Position numbers and translations under genes: made by a program. From contig DASWJS010000023.1 of assembly GCA_036397035.1 (NCBI GenBank), positions 36,557 to 100,556 of the forward strand: a stretch of DNA of 64,000 nucleotides. Reading direction: 5' to 3'. Under the pieces are notes generated by a model that did not search any database, had not been told where the DNA came from, and was given only the letters and a program-made list of their open reading frames with translations. Of this stretch, positions 17,852 through 25,072 are shown piece after piece (within the stretch, counting starts at the first letter, position 1; every line of letters begins with the position of its first letter). The stretch comes from DASWJS01 sp036397035. Lineage in GTDB: Bacteria; Actinomycetota; AC-67.

Positions 17852-18996
17852 GCTCTACGCTCCCCGTCGGGCGCCACGATGATACGCACGCGCGTGCCTT
17901 CTCCCGCGGCCGTCCGGATCTCTAGCGCCGCCCCGATCTCGGTCGCGCGATGCTGGAGGTTGCGCAGACCGTGGCCCGCTGCCGGATCCTCGGTCGCGAA
18001 GCCGACTCCGTCGTCGCCGATCTCCATGACGCGATCGGAGCCCTCGCTCCCGACGCGCAGGCGGATCACCGACGCGCCCCCGTGTCGCACCGCGTTGGAC
18101 AGCGCCTCGCGCGCGATCTGGACGAGCTGTGGCGCCCGGCCCGCGAGGAGCGCCGTCACGGCCGGGTCGATGTCTGTTTCGATGCGCGCTTTCGAGCCCG
18201 CGCGGAAGCCGTTCGCGAGATCCTCCAGCGTGAGTGCGAGCTGCTGGTCGGCCGGCCCGCCCGGCGACAAGCCGAAGATGTAATCGCGCAGCGCGCGGAT
18301 TGCGCCGTCGATGTCGTTGACGGCGGTGGCCAGGCGCCCTTGGACCTCGGGATCCGCCGCGACCGCCTCTGTCGCCTGCAACGACATGCCCACCGCGTAC
18401 AGGGACTGGATCACGCCGTCGTGCAGCTCCTTCGCGATGCGTTCGCGATCCTCCAGCACGGCGAGGCGGCGCTGCTGGTACAGGGTCTCGTCCACCAGGC
18501 GCGCGTTCTCGATCGCGACCGCGGCCTGCGCGGCCAGCGTCACGATCGCCTCTTCGTCGGTCCCGTCGAAGTGGCTCGCCCCGCGCTTCTCGGTCAGGTA
18601 GAGGTTGCCGAACACCTTGCCGCGGATCGTGATCGGCACGCCGAGGAACGAGGTCATGGGTGGGTGGTGCGGCGGGAACCCCACCGAGCGCGGATCGTCG
18701 GCGATGCGGTCGAGCCGCAACGGGTGCGCATCGTGAATGAGCACGCCGAGGATCCCGTGGCCCTCGGGCAGCGTGCCGATCGCCCGCCGCTCCTCGTCCG
18801 TCACGCCGTGCGTGATGAAGTCGGTGAGCCGGTTTCCTCCGCCCAGCACGCCGAGCGCGCCGTACCGGGCGTCGGCGACGTCGCACGCGAGGTCGATGAT
18901 CTTCTGCAGGACCGCCGGCAGCGACAGCTCGGAGGCGATCACCATGCCCGCCTCGATCAGGGCGCGCGCACGCCGCTCCTGTGGCTGCTCCGTCAT
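17848..18996 (-). CDS. GAF-domain sensor histidine kinase, DosS-like
   Basis: 382 residues: one GAF domain (about 15-170), a HisKA_3 dimerisation region with the phospho-accepting histidine in RIAKELHDGVIQSLYAVGMS, and an HATPase_c domain ending in AGHGLRNLQHRA. The GAF domain carries GFPPHHPPMTSFLGVPI and VFGNLYLTEKRG, characteristic of DosS/DosT kinases, whose haem ligand histidine lies in this domain. DosS has two GAF domains; only one is present here. The partner is the regulator at 17204. TACGCT is 7 bases before the ATG. Confidence 0.88.
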   Translation of the reverse strand: MTEQPQERRARALIEAGMVIASELSLPAVLQKIIDLACDVADARYGALGVLGGGNRLTDFITHGVTDEERRAIGTLPEGHGILGVLIHDAHPLRLDRIADDPRSVGFPPHHPPMTSFLGVPITIRGKVFGNLYLTEKRGASHFDGTDEEAIVTLAAQAAVAIENARLVDETLYQQRRLAVLEDRERIAKELHDGVIQSLYAVGMSLQATEAVAADPEVQGRLATAVNDIDGAIRALRDYIFGLSPGGPADQQLALTLEDLANGFRAGSKARIETDIDPAVTALLAGRAPQLVQIAREALSNAVRHGGASVIRLRVGSEGSDRVMEIGDDGVGFATEDPAAGHGLRNLQHRATEIGAALEIRTAAGEGTRVRIIVAPDGERRA

Positions 18997-19060
18997 CGCG
19001 GGAAGCGTACCTCCTGGCGGGCGGCCGTCCCCCGGCGAAGCCCGACGGCCTTCGCGCAGG

Positions 19061-19074
19061 GGGCCGTTCGACCC
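19061..19074. promoter_or_regulatory. DosR-box-like palindrome, copy 2
   Basis: GGGCCGTTCGACCC, in the region between the divergent histidine kinase (start 18996) and CBS-BON gene (start 19123). A TACGTT -10 candidate at 19098-19103 would place a transcription start near 19110, so the palindrome would be centred about 42 bases upstream, a usual position for an activator. It could act on both genes. Confidence 0.55.
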
Positions 19075-19122
19075 TAGGTGAGCCCGCGGTGCTCCCGTAC
19101 GTTCAACGGCGAGGGCTGAGGC

Positions 19123-19734
19123 ATGTCGATATCCGTACGTGACGTCATGCAGGTGGACGTGGCGACCGTGGAGGCCGGCGCGAACATCTTCGACGTCGCG
19201 CGCCGGATGGTCGACCGGGGGATCGGGTGCCTTCCCGTCACGCGCGACGGCGCGCTCGTCGGGATCGTGTGCCGCTCGGACGTCTTGCCGTTCGAAGCCG
19301 ACCCCGGCCGGTCCACGCGAATCGTCGATCAGGTCATGGCGACCGATCTCGTCACGCTCAGCGAGGAGATGAGCATCGCCGAAGCCGCGCGCATCATGGC
19401 GCGCCACCACATCCGGCGCGCGCCGGTCATGCGCGGCGCGACGATGGTGGGGCTGGTGTCGGAGTCGGACCTGCTCCGCCCGTACGTGCGGACCGACACC
19501 GAGATCCTGACCGAGGTCGAGGAGCTGCTCGGGCTGGCGACCTTCCGCGGTTACAAGCTGCGGTGCGAGGTGCGCGAAGGCGCCGTCACCCTGACCGGCG
19601 TCGTGCCCGGTCCGGCGCCGCGAGCGCTGTTGCTGCGGACGATCCACGCGATCCCGGGCGTCGTCGGCGTCGAGGACCGTCTCAGCGTCGGCGAGCCGAC
19701 GATCCGGCTGGACGAGGTCACCTACCCGTCGTGA
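19123..19734 (+). CDS. CBS-pair and BON domain protein
   Basis: 203 residues: two CBS domains (VRDVMQVDVATVEAGANIFD ... IGCLPVTRDGALVGIVCRSDV; VDQVMATDLVTLSEEMSIAE ... VMRGATMVGLVSESDLL) followed by a BON domain from about residue 135 (LRCEVREGAVTLTGVV ... IPGVVGVEDRL). CBS pairs bind adenine nucleotides and sense energy state; BON domains associate with membranes or lipids. CBS proteins such as Hrp1 belong to the DosR regulon in mycobacteria, and this gene lies beside a DosRS-like pair behind a matching palindrome. A role in hypoxic or energy stress is inferred. Confidence 0.85.
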   Translation: MSISVRDVMQVDVATVEAGANIFDVARRMVDRGIGCLPVTRDGALVGIVCRSDVLPFEADPGRSTRIVDQVMATDLVTLSEEMSIAEAARIMARHHIRRAPVMRGATMVGLVSESDLLRPYVRTDTEILTEVEELLGLATFRGYKLRCEVREGAVTLTGVVPGPAPRALLLRTIHAIPGVVGVEDRLSVGEPTIRLDEVTYPS

Positions 19735-19847
19735 CGGCGGCCGTGTGAGCCGCGCGGCGAGGTCAACGGCCAGGATTGACCATTGACCGCCCGTTGGTCC
19801 GGTACCTACCGTTGCAGGCGGGTCGTGCGCGAACGGGAGGTGCTCTC

Positions 19848-21029
19848 ATGGCGGAGCCGCATGGGCGACAGAGCACGGTGATGACCGGACGGATCGACGA
19901 CAGGAACGCGCAGGCGGCGATCGAGCAGATCCTGATGATCGTTCGCGAGCGCGTCGGCGCCGAGGTCGCCTGGGTCAGCAGGTTCGTAACCGAGTCCGAG
20001 ACGATCCCGTGGGTGGTCGGCGCCGACGAGGTCGGCGCCGTGCGCGCCCCTTTCTCGGAGCTGGCGCGCACGGTCCGCGAGCACCGGCGGCCGGTCGTCC
20101 TGCGCGACGGCAAAGGGCAGGACGGCTCGCCCCGCGTGGTCGGCGGCACCTACATCGGGCTGCCGATCGAGACCTCCGACGGCCGATTCCTGGGCGTGTT
20201 GTCGTGCTCCAGCCCGCAGGTCCGCGCGCGGCGCGAGGACGACCTGCGCGCGCTCCGGGTGCTGGCGATGGCGATCGGGCGAGTCCTGGAGGGGGTCGAG
20301 CACGACCCCGTCCGCCTGAAGACCGAGGCCGAGCGAATCGACGACGTGCTCAACACGACGGGCATCTCGATGGTCTTCCAGCCGATCGTGGCGCTGGGCG
20401 ACGGGACGCGCGTCGGGCTGGAAGCGCTCGCGCGGTTCGGCGCGATGCCCGAGCGCACCCCCGACCGGTGGTTCGCCGAAGCCGCGCGCGTCGATCGCGG
20501 CGTGGACCTGGAGCTGGCGGCCGTGCGCGCGGCGCTCGCCCACCTCGACCAGGTCCCGGCACAGGCGTTCCTGGCGATCAACGCGAGCGCCCGTACGCTG
20601 ATGGCGCCCGGGTTCGAGCGCATCGTCCGGGACCTGCCGCACGACCGCATCGTCATCGAGCTGACCGACCGGCCGACGATGGACGAGCACGAACGTTTCA
20701 TGCGCGGCGTCGACGCGCTGCGCGCCGCCGGGCTCGGACTCGCGGTCGACGACGCCGGCGGCGGGTTCTCCGCCTTCAGCGAGATCGCCGAGCTGCAGCC
20801 TGCCGTCGTCAAGCTCGACTCGCTGCTGGTGATCGGCGTCGCGACCGACCCGGTCCGCCGGGCGCTCATCGCGGGTCTGGTCACGCTGGCGCGCGAGATC
20901 GGGGCCACGACCACCGCCGAGGGCGTCGAGGGCGAGCTGGAGGCCGGGGTGCTCGCCGAGCTGGGCGTGGACTGCGGGCAGGGCAAGCTGTTCGGCGCGC
21001 CGGCGCCCATCGGCGCCGAGGGCGTCTGA
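19848..21029 (+). CDS. GAF-EAL domain protein, putative cyclic di-GMP phosphodiesterase
   Basis: 393 residues, ATG at 19848 preceded by gggagg. An N-terminal GAF-like sensor (about 15-145) is followed by an EAL domain with EALARF, INASARTL, VIELTD, VDDAGGGFSAFSE, VVKLDS, AEGVEGE and CGQGKLFGAP. Most metal and catalytic positions are kept, but the canonical DDFGTG loop is DDAGGG and the conserved ELTE is ELTD, so activity may be weak or altered. It lies in the Dos-like cluster, which would tie cyclic di-GMP turnover to the same signal. Promoter candidate TTGACC (19783-19788) with TACCGT (19807-19812). Confidence 0.85.
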   Translation: MAEPHGRQSTVMTGRIDDRNAQAAIEQILMIVRERVGAEVAWVSRFVTESETIPWVVGADEVGAVRAPFSELARTVREHRRPVVLRDGKGQDGSPRVVGGTYIGLPIETSDGRFLGVLSCSSPQVRARREDDLRALRVLAMAIGRVLEGVEHDPVRLKTEAERIDDVLNTTGISMVFQPIVALGDGTRVGLEALARFGAMPERTPDRWFAEAARVDRGVDLELAAVRAALAHLDQVPAQAFLAINASARTLMAPGFERIVRDLPHDRIVIELTDRPTMDEHERFMRGVDALRAAGLGLAVDDAGGGFSAFSEIAELQPAVVKLDSLLVIGVATDPVRRALIAGLVTLAREIGATTTAEGVEGELEAGVLAELGVDCGQGKLFGAPAPIGAEGV

Positions 21030-21045
21030 GAGTCCCCGCCGCCGG

Positions 21046-21059
21046 GGGTCGAAGGACCC
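21046..21059. promoter_or_regulatory. DosR-box-like palindrome, copy 3 (inverse orientation)
   Basis: GGGTCGAAGGACCC; its reverse complement GGGTCCTTCGACCC matches copies 1 and 2 (consensus GGGYCSTTCGRCCC). It lies 48 bases before the ATG at 21108 and just after the stop of the EAL gene. With CATGCT at 21084-21089 as a weak -10, it would be centred about 43 bases upstream of the start of transcription. Confidence 0.5.
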
Positions 21060-21107
21060 TGGCGATCCGCCGCGTTGCCGCACCATGCTGAACGCGAGGT
21101 GGATGCG

Positions 21108-21362
21108 ATGAAGGCGCACCAGACAGACGCGGCGCGTCCGACCACGCTGGTCGTCGGACGGGACTCCCCGCAACGGACCAGGCTCTGCAACGCGCTCGTT
21201 TCCCAGGGGATGAGCGTCCTGGTCTGTCCGGGGACCCCGCCCTGCATCCTTGACCACGAGGATCGGTGCCCCTTGCTGCACGTCGCCGACCACATGATCG
21301 TGCTCGGACAGGGTCAGTCGCCGACCCGCCTGCGGTGCTCGCGCGCCTTCATGGCCCGCTGA
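21108..21362 (+). CDS. Small truncated receiver-like protein with the shared cysteine motif
   Basis: 84 residues, ATG preceded by gaggtgg. TTLVVGRDSPQRTRLCNALV corresponds to the first strand and helix of a receiver domain, then C40-P-G, C46 and C54-P-L, with the last two seven residues apart exactly as in the protein at 16766-17200. The strand that should carry the phospho-acceptor reads HMIVLGQ, so the aspartate is missing, and the second half of the domain is absent. Its cysteines rather than phosphorylation are probably what matters. Function unknown. Confidence 0.65.
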   Translation: MKAHQTDAARPTTLVVGRDSPQRTRLCNALVSQGMSVLVCPGTPPCILDHEDRCPLLHVADHMIVLGQGQSPTRLRCSRAFMAR

Positions 21363-21437
21363 CCCGCCGCGGCCCGGTTTGACCGCCGCGCTCCCGGCCG
21401 CAATCCTGTCCGGCACGCTCGAAAGAAGGGGGACCGC

Positions 21438-22676
21438 GTGCCGACCGACATCGTTCCCATCGGACAGATCCCGCCGCCGGGCGAGGTGCCGGCGCGCATG
21501 GTCGCGCAGGTGATCCGGCCCGAGCGGTTCGGCGACCCGGAGAAAGCGTTCCAGGTCGAGGAGATTCCGGTGCCCGAGGTGGGCCCCCACGACGCGCTCG
21601 TCCTGGTGATGGCCGCGGGCATCAACTACAACAACGTGTGGGCCGCGCGCGGGATCCCGGTCGACGTGACCACGGTGCACGCCCGCTTCGGCGAGCCCGA
21701 CGACTTCCACATCGGCGGCTCCGATGCCAGCGGCGTCGTCTACGCGGTGGGGGACAAGGTCGCGAACGTGGCGGTCGGGGACCACGTCGTCATCCACTGC
21801 GGACAGTGGGACGTCGATGCCGTTCCCGCGGGCACCGACCCGATGTTCCACCCGTCCTTCCGCATCTGGGGCTACGAATCCAACTGGGGCTCGTTCGCGC
21901 AGTTCACCAAGGTGCAGGCGCACCAATGCATGCCGAAGGCGCCGCACCTGACCTGGGAGCAGGCGGCGGCCCCGACCCTCGTCGGCGCGACCGCGTACCG
22001 GATGCTGCACGGCTGGCCGCCCAACGTCGTGCGCGACGGCGACCCCGTGCTGATCTGGGGCGGCGCCGGCGGCCTCGGGTCGATGGCGATCCAGATCGCC
22101 GCGCTCGCCGGCGCGAAGCCGGTGGCGGTCGTCTCCAGCGAGGACAAGGTCGAGTTCTGCACGCGGCTCGGCGCCGTCGGCGTGCTCAACCGCAAGGACT
22201 TCGACCATTGGGGGATGCTCCCGCACTGGGCCGACGACGAGGCCTACGGCGCCTGGCTCGGCGGCGCGAAGGCGTTCGGCAAGGCCTTCTGGGAGGCGCT
22301 CGGCGACAAGCGCGCGCCGACGATCGTGTTCGAGCACCCCGGCGAGGCGACCATCCCGACGAGCGTCTTCCTGGCCGAGACCGGCGGCATGGTCGTGATC
22401 TGCGCCGGCACCTCCGGGTACAACGCGACGCTGGACCTTCGCTATCACTGGATGCGCCAGAAGCGGCTGCAGGGCTCGCACTTCGCCAACGACGAGCAGT
22501 CCTACGCCTTCAACGACCTCGTCGTCGCCGGCAAGATCGACCCGTGCCTGTCGCGCACGTTCACCTTCGACCGGATCGGTGAGTGCCACCAGCTCATGCA
22601 CGAGAACCGCCACCCCGAGGGCGTGATGGCCGCGCTCGTCGGCGCGCCGCGCGAAGGGCTCACGGGACTGCCGTAG
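21438..22676 (+). CDS. ccr: Crotonyl-CoA carboxylase/reductase
   Basis: 412 residues, GTG start behind aagaaggggg. A medium-chain dehydrogenase/reductase with the NADPH-binding motif WGGAGGLGSMAIQIAALAG and the features of Ccr: GINYNNVWAARG, RIWGYESNWGSFAQF, LVGATAYRML and LQGSHFANDEQ. The CO2-pocket residues known from Ccr (Asn, Phe-Glu, His) correspond to an Asn in NYNN, Tyr-Glu in GYES, and His348 in GSHF, so Phe is replaced by Tyr. It reductively carboxylates crotonyl-CoA to ethylmalonyl-CoA in the ethylmalonyl-CoA pathway. Promoter candidate TTGACC (21379) and CAATCC (21401). Confidence 0.85.
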   Translation: MPTDIVPIGQIPPPGEVPARMVAQVIRPERFGDPEKAFQVEEIPVPEVGPHDALVLVMAAGINYNNVWAARGIPVDVTTVHARFGEPDDFHIGGSDASGVVYAVGDKVANVAVGDHVVIHCGQWDVDAVPAGTDPMFHPSFRIWGYESNWGSFAQFTKVQAHQCMPKAPHLTWEQAAAPTLVGATAYRMLHGWPPNVVRDGDPVLIWGGAGGLGSMAIQIAALAGAKPVAVVSSEDKVEFCTRLGAVGVLNRKDFDHWGMLPHWADDEAYGAWLGGAKAFGKAFWEALGDKRAPTIVFEHPGEATIPTSVFLAETGGMVVICAGTSGYNATLDLRYHWMRQKRLQGSHFANDEQSYAFNDLVVAGKIDPCLSRTFTFDRIGECHQLMHENRHPEGVMAALVGAPREGLTGLP

Positions 22677-22678
22677 GC

Positions 22679-23227
22679 TCAGCGCGCGCGGATGGCGTTC
22701 GCCGCTTCCCCGAGCCACGACAGGTAGGCCTCCATGACTCGAATGCCGAGCCCGACCGTGAGCGCCTGGTCGCGCGCGCGATCGTCTTCGTGCGTGGACA
22801 GTCCCTGTTCGATGGCGAGGAATTCCTCCAGGATCCCGCGATAGGTGGCGCGCAGGTTCTCCAGCATGCGGGCAGTGGCGTCGTAATCGCCGGCATCCAC
22901 GGCGAAGAAGACCTTGACGAGCATCTCGTCCCGAAGCTGCAGGGGCTCCGACGGCGTGGTGAGCCAGCGCCTCAGCGCGAGCCGTCCCTTCGCGGTCAAC
23001 GACAGGATTCGGCGGCGCCGGCCGCCAGCCTCCTCGCGCTCGCGCACGTAGCCGTCCCGTACCAGACGGGCCGCCTGCTGGTAGACCTGGCTGTGCGCCG
23101 CGTTCCAGAAGAACGAGACCGATCCCGCCATCAGCTTCTTGACCTGGTAGGCGGTCTGCGCACCCATCCCGACCATGCCGAGGAAGGCGTAGTCGCCGGG
23201 CGTCAGCTCGAGGTCGGCACTTGACAT
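22679..23227 (-). CDS. PadR-family transcriptional regulator
   Basis: 182 residues from ATG 23227 (MSSADLELTPGDYAFLGMV). The N-terminal winged helix includes TAYQVKKLM, HSQVYQQAARLVRDGYVRE and LTAKGRLALRRWL; the C-terminal part is the helical Vir-type dimerisation domain (LQLRDEMLVKVFF). PadR proteins are mostly repressors that respond to small aromatic or hydrophobic molecules. It is divergent from a methyltransferase and two identical-type palindromes lie between them. It is separated from ccr by only two bases in convergent orientation. Confidence 0.87.
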   Translation of the reverse strand: MSSADLELTPGDYAFLGMVGMGAQTAYQVKKLMAGSVSFFWNAAHSQVYQQAARLVRDGYVREREEAGGRRRRILSLTAKGRLALRRWLTTPSEPLQLRDEMLVKVFFAVDAGDYDATARMLENLRATYRGILEEFLAIEQGLSTHEDDRARDQALTVGLGIRVMEAYLSWLGEAANAIRAR

Positions 23228-23228
23228 G

Positions 23229-23274
23229 GTCCACCATGGACTATAGCATCGGGCGGAGATAGTCCAGGATGGAC
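23229..23274. promoter_or_regulatory. Tandem palindromic operators between padR-like gene and methyltransferase
   Basis: Two 13-base inverted repeats of the form GTCCA-NNN-TGGAC: GTCCACCATGGAC at 23229-23241 and GTCCAGGATGGAC at 23262-23274. They are 33 bases apart, about three helical turns, so proteins bound to them would face the same side. The first overlaps a TATAGT (minus strand, 23243-23238) that could be the -10 of the regulator gene. Autoregulation and control of the methyltransferase are inferred. Confidence 0.6.
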
Positions 23275-23294
23275 GATGGAGGGAGGGGGACGCG

Positions 23295-24083
23295 ATGGCC
23301 GCCACGACGGGAATTCGCACCACGGAGGGCTGGGTGCCCAACGCGCGGACCGAGTCGATCTTCGGTCGGGTGAGCGCGCAGGAGTTCGTCGGCGACGTCG
23401 ACTGGGACGCCGCGGTCGCGCGGCTCGCGCCGCCGCCGATGCCAGACTACGTTCGGTCGCAGATCCACGGGATCGAGGGCGGGTACGGCACCACGCTGGC
23501 GGCCGCCACCTGGGACCCCGTCGTCCGCGAGATCTTCGCCGAGTACGGACTGGACGAGGCGTCCGTGCGCGACGGGCTCGCCGCGCGAGCGCCGGCCGGC
23601 GCGCGCCGGATCCTGGACGTCGCGTGCGGAACGGGGGAGTCGACGCGGGCATGGCGCCGCCGTTTCCCCGAGGCCGAGATCGTCGCCTTCGACGTCTCGC
23701 CGTTCATGGCCGCCGTCGCCGAGCGGAAGCTCGCGCGCGACCGGCGGACGCAGATCCGGTGCCTCGACGCCGAGGCGATGCCGTTCGAGGACGGCTCCTT
23801 CGACGTCGTCACGACCAGCCTGCTCTTCCACGAGCTGCCGGCCGAGGTCGCGCCCGGGGTCGCCGCCGAGATGGCGCGGGTCTGCCGGCGCGGCGGAGCG
23901 CTCGCCGTGCTGGAGCCCTACGAGAAAGGCGGCCCCGCCCTGTCGCCGATCCCGTTCCCGGAGCCCTACCTGAAGGATTTCCTGGCGGCGGACTGGGACG
24001 CGATCTTCGGCGCGGCTGGGTTCACCGGCATCGCGTTCGAGTCCTTCGAGATCGGCTGGATGCGAACCGCGACGCGGGCCTGA
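23295..24083 (+). CDS. Class I SAM-dependent methyltransferase
   Basis: 262 residues, ATG behind a strong ggagggagggg. After an N-terminal region that may shape the substrate pocket (residues 1-100), the SAM-binding core begins ILDVACGTGESTRAW, with IVAFDVSPFM, a DAEAMPFEDGSFDVVTTSLL stretch and a methyltransferase-11 type layout. Divergent from the PadR regulator, which may control it. A detoxification or secondary-metabolite role is possible; no substrate can be named. Its stop is three bases from the stop of the convergent secreted protein gene. Confidence 0.85.
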   Translation: MAATTGIRTTEGWVPNARTESIFGRVSAQEFVGDVDWDAAVARLAPPPMPDYVRSQIHGIEGGYGTTLAAATWDPVVREIFAEYGLDEASVRDGLAARAPAGARRILDVACGTGESTRAWRRRFPEAEIVAFDVSPFMAAVAERKLARDRRTQIRCLDAEAMPFEDGSFDVVTTSLLFHELPAEVAPGVAAEMARVCRRGGALAVLEPYEKGGPALSPIPFPEPYLKDFLAADWDAIFGAAGFTGIAFESFEIGWMRTATRA

Positions 24084-24086
24084 GGC

Positions 24087-25034
24087 TCAGGCCGGCTCGA
24101 GGTAGTCGCTTTCTTCGAGCCGCCGGACCATCGGGTTGGGATGGGCGAAGTAATCGTCGTGGCCCACGTCGACGACCTTCTGACCGAGCGGCCTGCCGAC
24201 GTAGGGGAACATGATGTCGACGCTTTCGGGATCGACGTCTCCGGCGACCGCGTGCAGCCACGACAGCGTCGCCGTGCACACGTGGTACAGGACGACGGCG
24301 CACTGGTGCGGGGCCACGAGCGGGACGATGCCGTCGTTGTGCATCAGCTCCTGCTGCGCGATCACCTCCGAGTAGCTCGGCGCGCCCGGACGCCCGAAGT
24401 CGCGCGCACGGCAGCTCGGCCCGCTGTCCAGGTAGACCTGCGCGTACTTGCCGTCGACGGGACCCGTCCCGGTGCGCTCGGGGTAGTAGGCGCTGCCGCA
24501 AATGGCGCTGCCCGTCAGGCCCGCGGGCCCGGAGGCCACGTAGGTGAGATAGCGCTTGCCGTCCCGGTCGAAGCCGCGCCGCCGCAACTCGGCGCTGATC
24601 TCGTCCGCGTTGTCGAGATCCGCCGCGTTCAGGTTGTTCGACTTGACGTAGGTGATGTCGATCAAGCCTTCGTAGGTGTCGAAGCGCCACCGCAGGCCGG
24701 TCTGCTGTCCGAACCACTCCTGCTGGGCGCGCAACGAGCACTCCAGGATCCCGTTGCGATCCAGCGACTCGTCCGCCTTGTTCTTCGGCACGAGGTAGAC
24801 GACGTGGACGAGCGAGCCGCCGCGCACGTCGGCCCGGTCGCCGGTCGCGCGCGTGCCGGACGGGCAGGGGCTCGGGACCGGCGTGTCCGCCGGCTCGCTC
24901 CGGACCGGGGCGGACGGGTCCGCGAGGGTCAGCGCGACGGCGGCGGGCGCGGGTGAGGCCACGCGCGCCGGCAACGGCGAGGCGGGCAACAGCACAGCCG
25001 ACGCCAGCACCGTGACGCACAAGCGCGAACGCAT
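24087..25034 (-). CDS. Secreted metalloprotease-like protein with altered HExxH motif
   Basis: 315 residues from ATG 25034. A signal peptide (MRSRLCVTVLASAVLLPASP) is followed by a Pro/Ala-rich linker and a domain with VHVVYLVPKNKADES, ITYVKSNNLNAADLDN and YLTYVASG. The region AQQELMHNDGIVP looks like the HExxHxxG of zinc proteases, but the first histidine is glutamine. Later SVDIMFPYVG and VVDVGHDDYFAH match the usual C-terminal end of such proteins. Four cysteines in the C-terminal half may form disulfides. It is either an inactive protease relative or uses a different metal site. Located 38 bases after the preceding gene in the same direction. Confidence 0.65.
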   Translation of the reverse strand: MRSRLCVTVLASAVLLPASPLPARVASPAPAAVALTLADPSAPVRSEPADTPVPSPCPSGTRATGDRADVRGGSLVHVVYLVPKNKADESLDRNGILECSLRAQQEWFGQQTGLRWRFDTYEGLIDITYVKSNNLNAADLDNADEISAELRRRGFDRDGKRYLTYVASGPAGLTGSAICGSAYYPERTGTGPVDGKYAQVYLDSGPSCRARDFGRPGAPSYSEVIAQQELMHNDGIVPLVAPHQCAVVLYHVCTATLSWLHAVAGDVDPESVDIMFPYVGRPLGQKVVDVGHDDYFAHPNPMVRRLEESDYLEPA

Positions 25035-25072
25035 CGGGGCGGAACCCTTCTCGCGGCGGTCCGAGTCGGGAG

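Noticed and set aside
19761..19802. Possible fourth DosR-type box before the GAF-EAL gene
   Set aside because: The GGTCAA/TTGACC inverted repeat and the GACCGCCCGTTGGTCC stretch do not fit the GGGYCSTTCGRCCC consensus; TTGACC there is better explained as a -35 element.
19806..23237. Very long minus-strand open frame across the EAL and ccr genes
   Set aside because: No recognisable domain; it is antisense to well-supported genes and results from the rarity of stop codons in GC-rich DNA.
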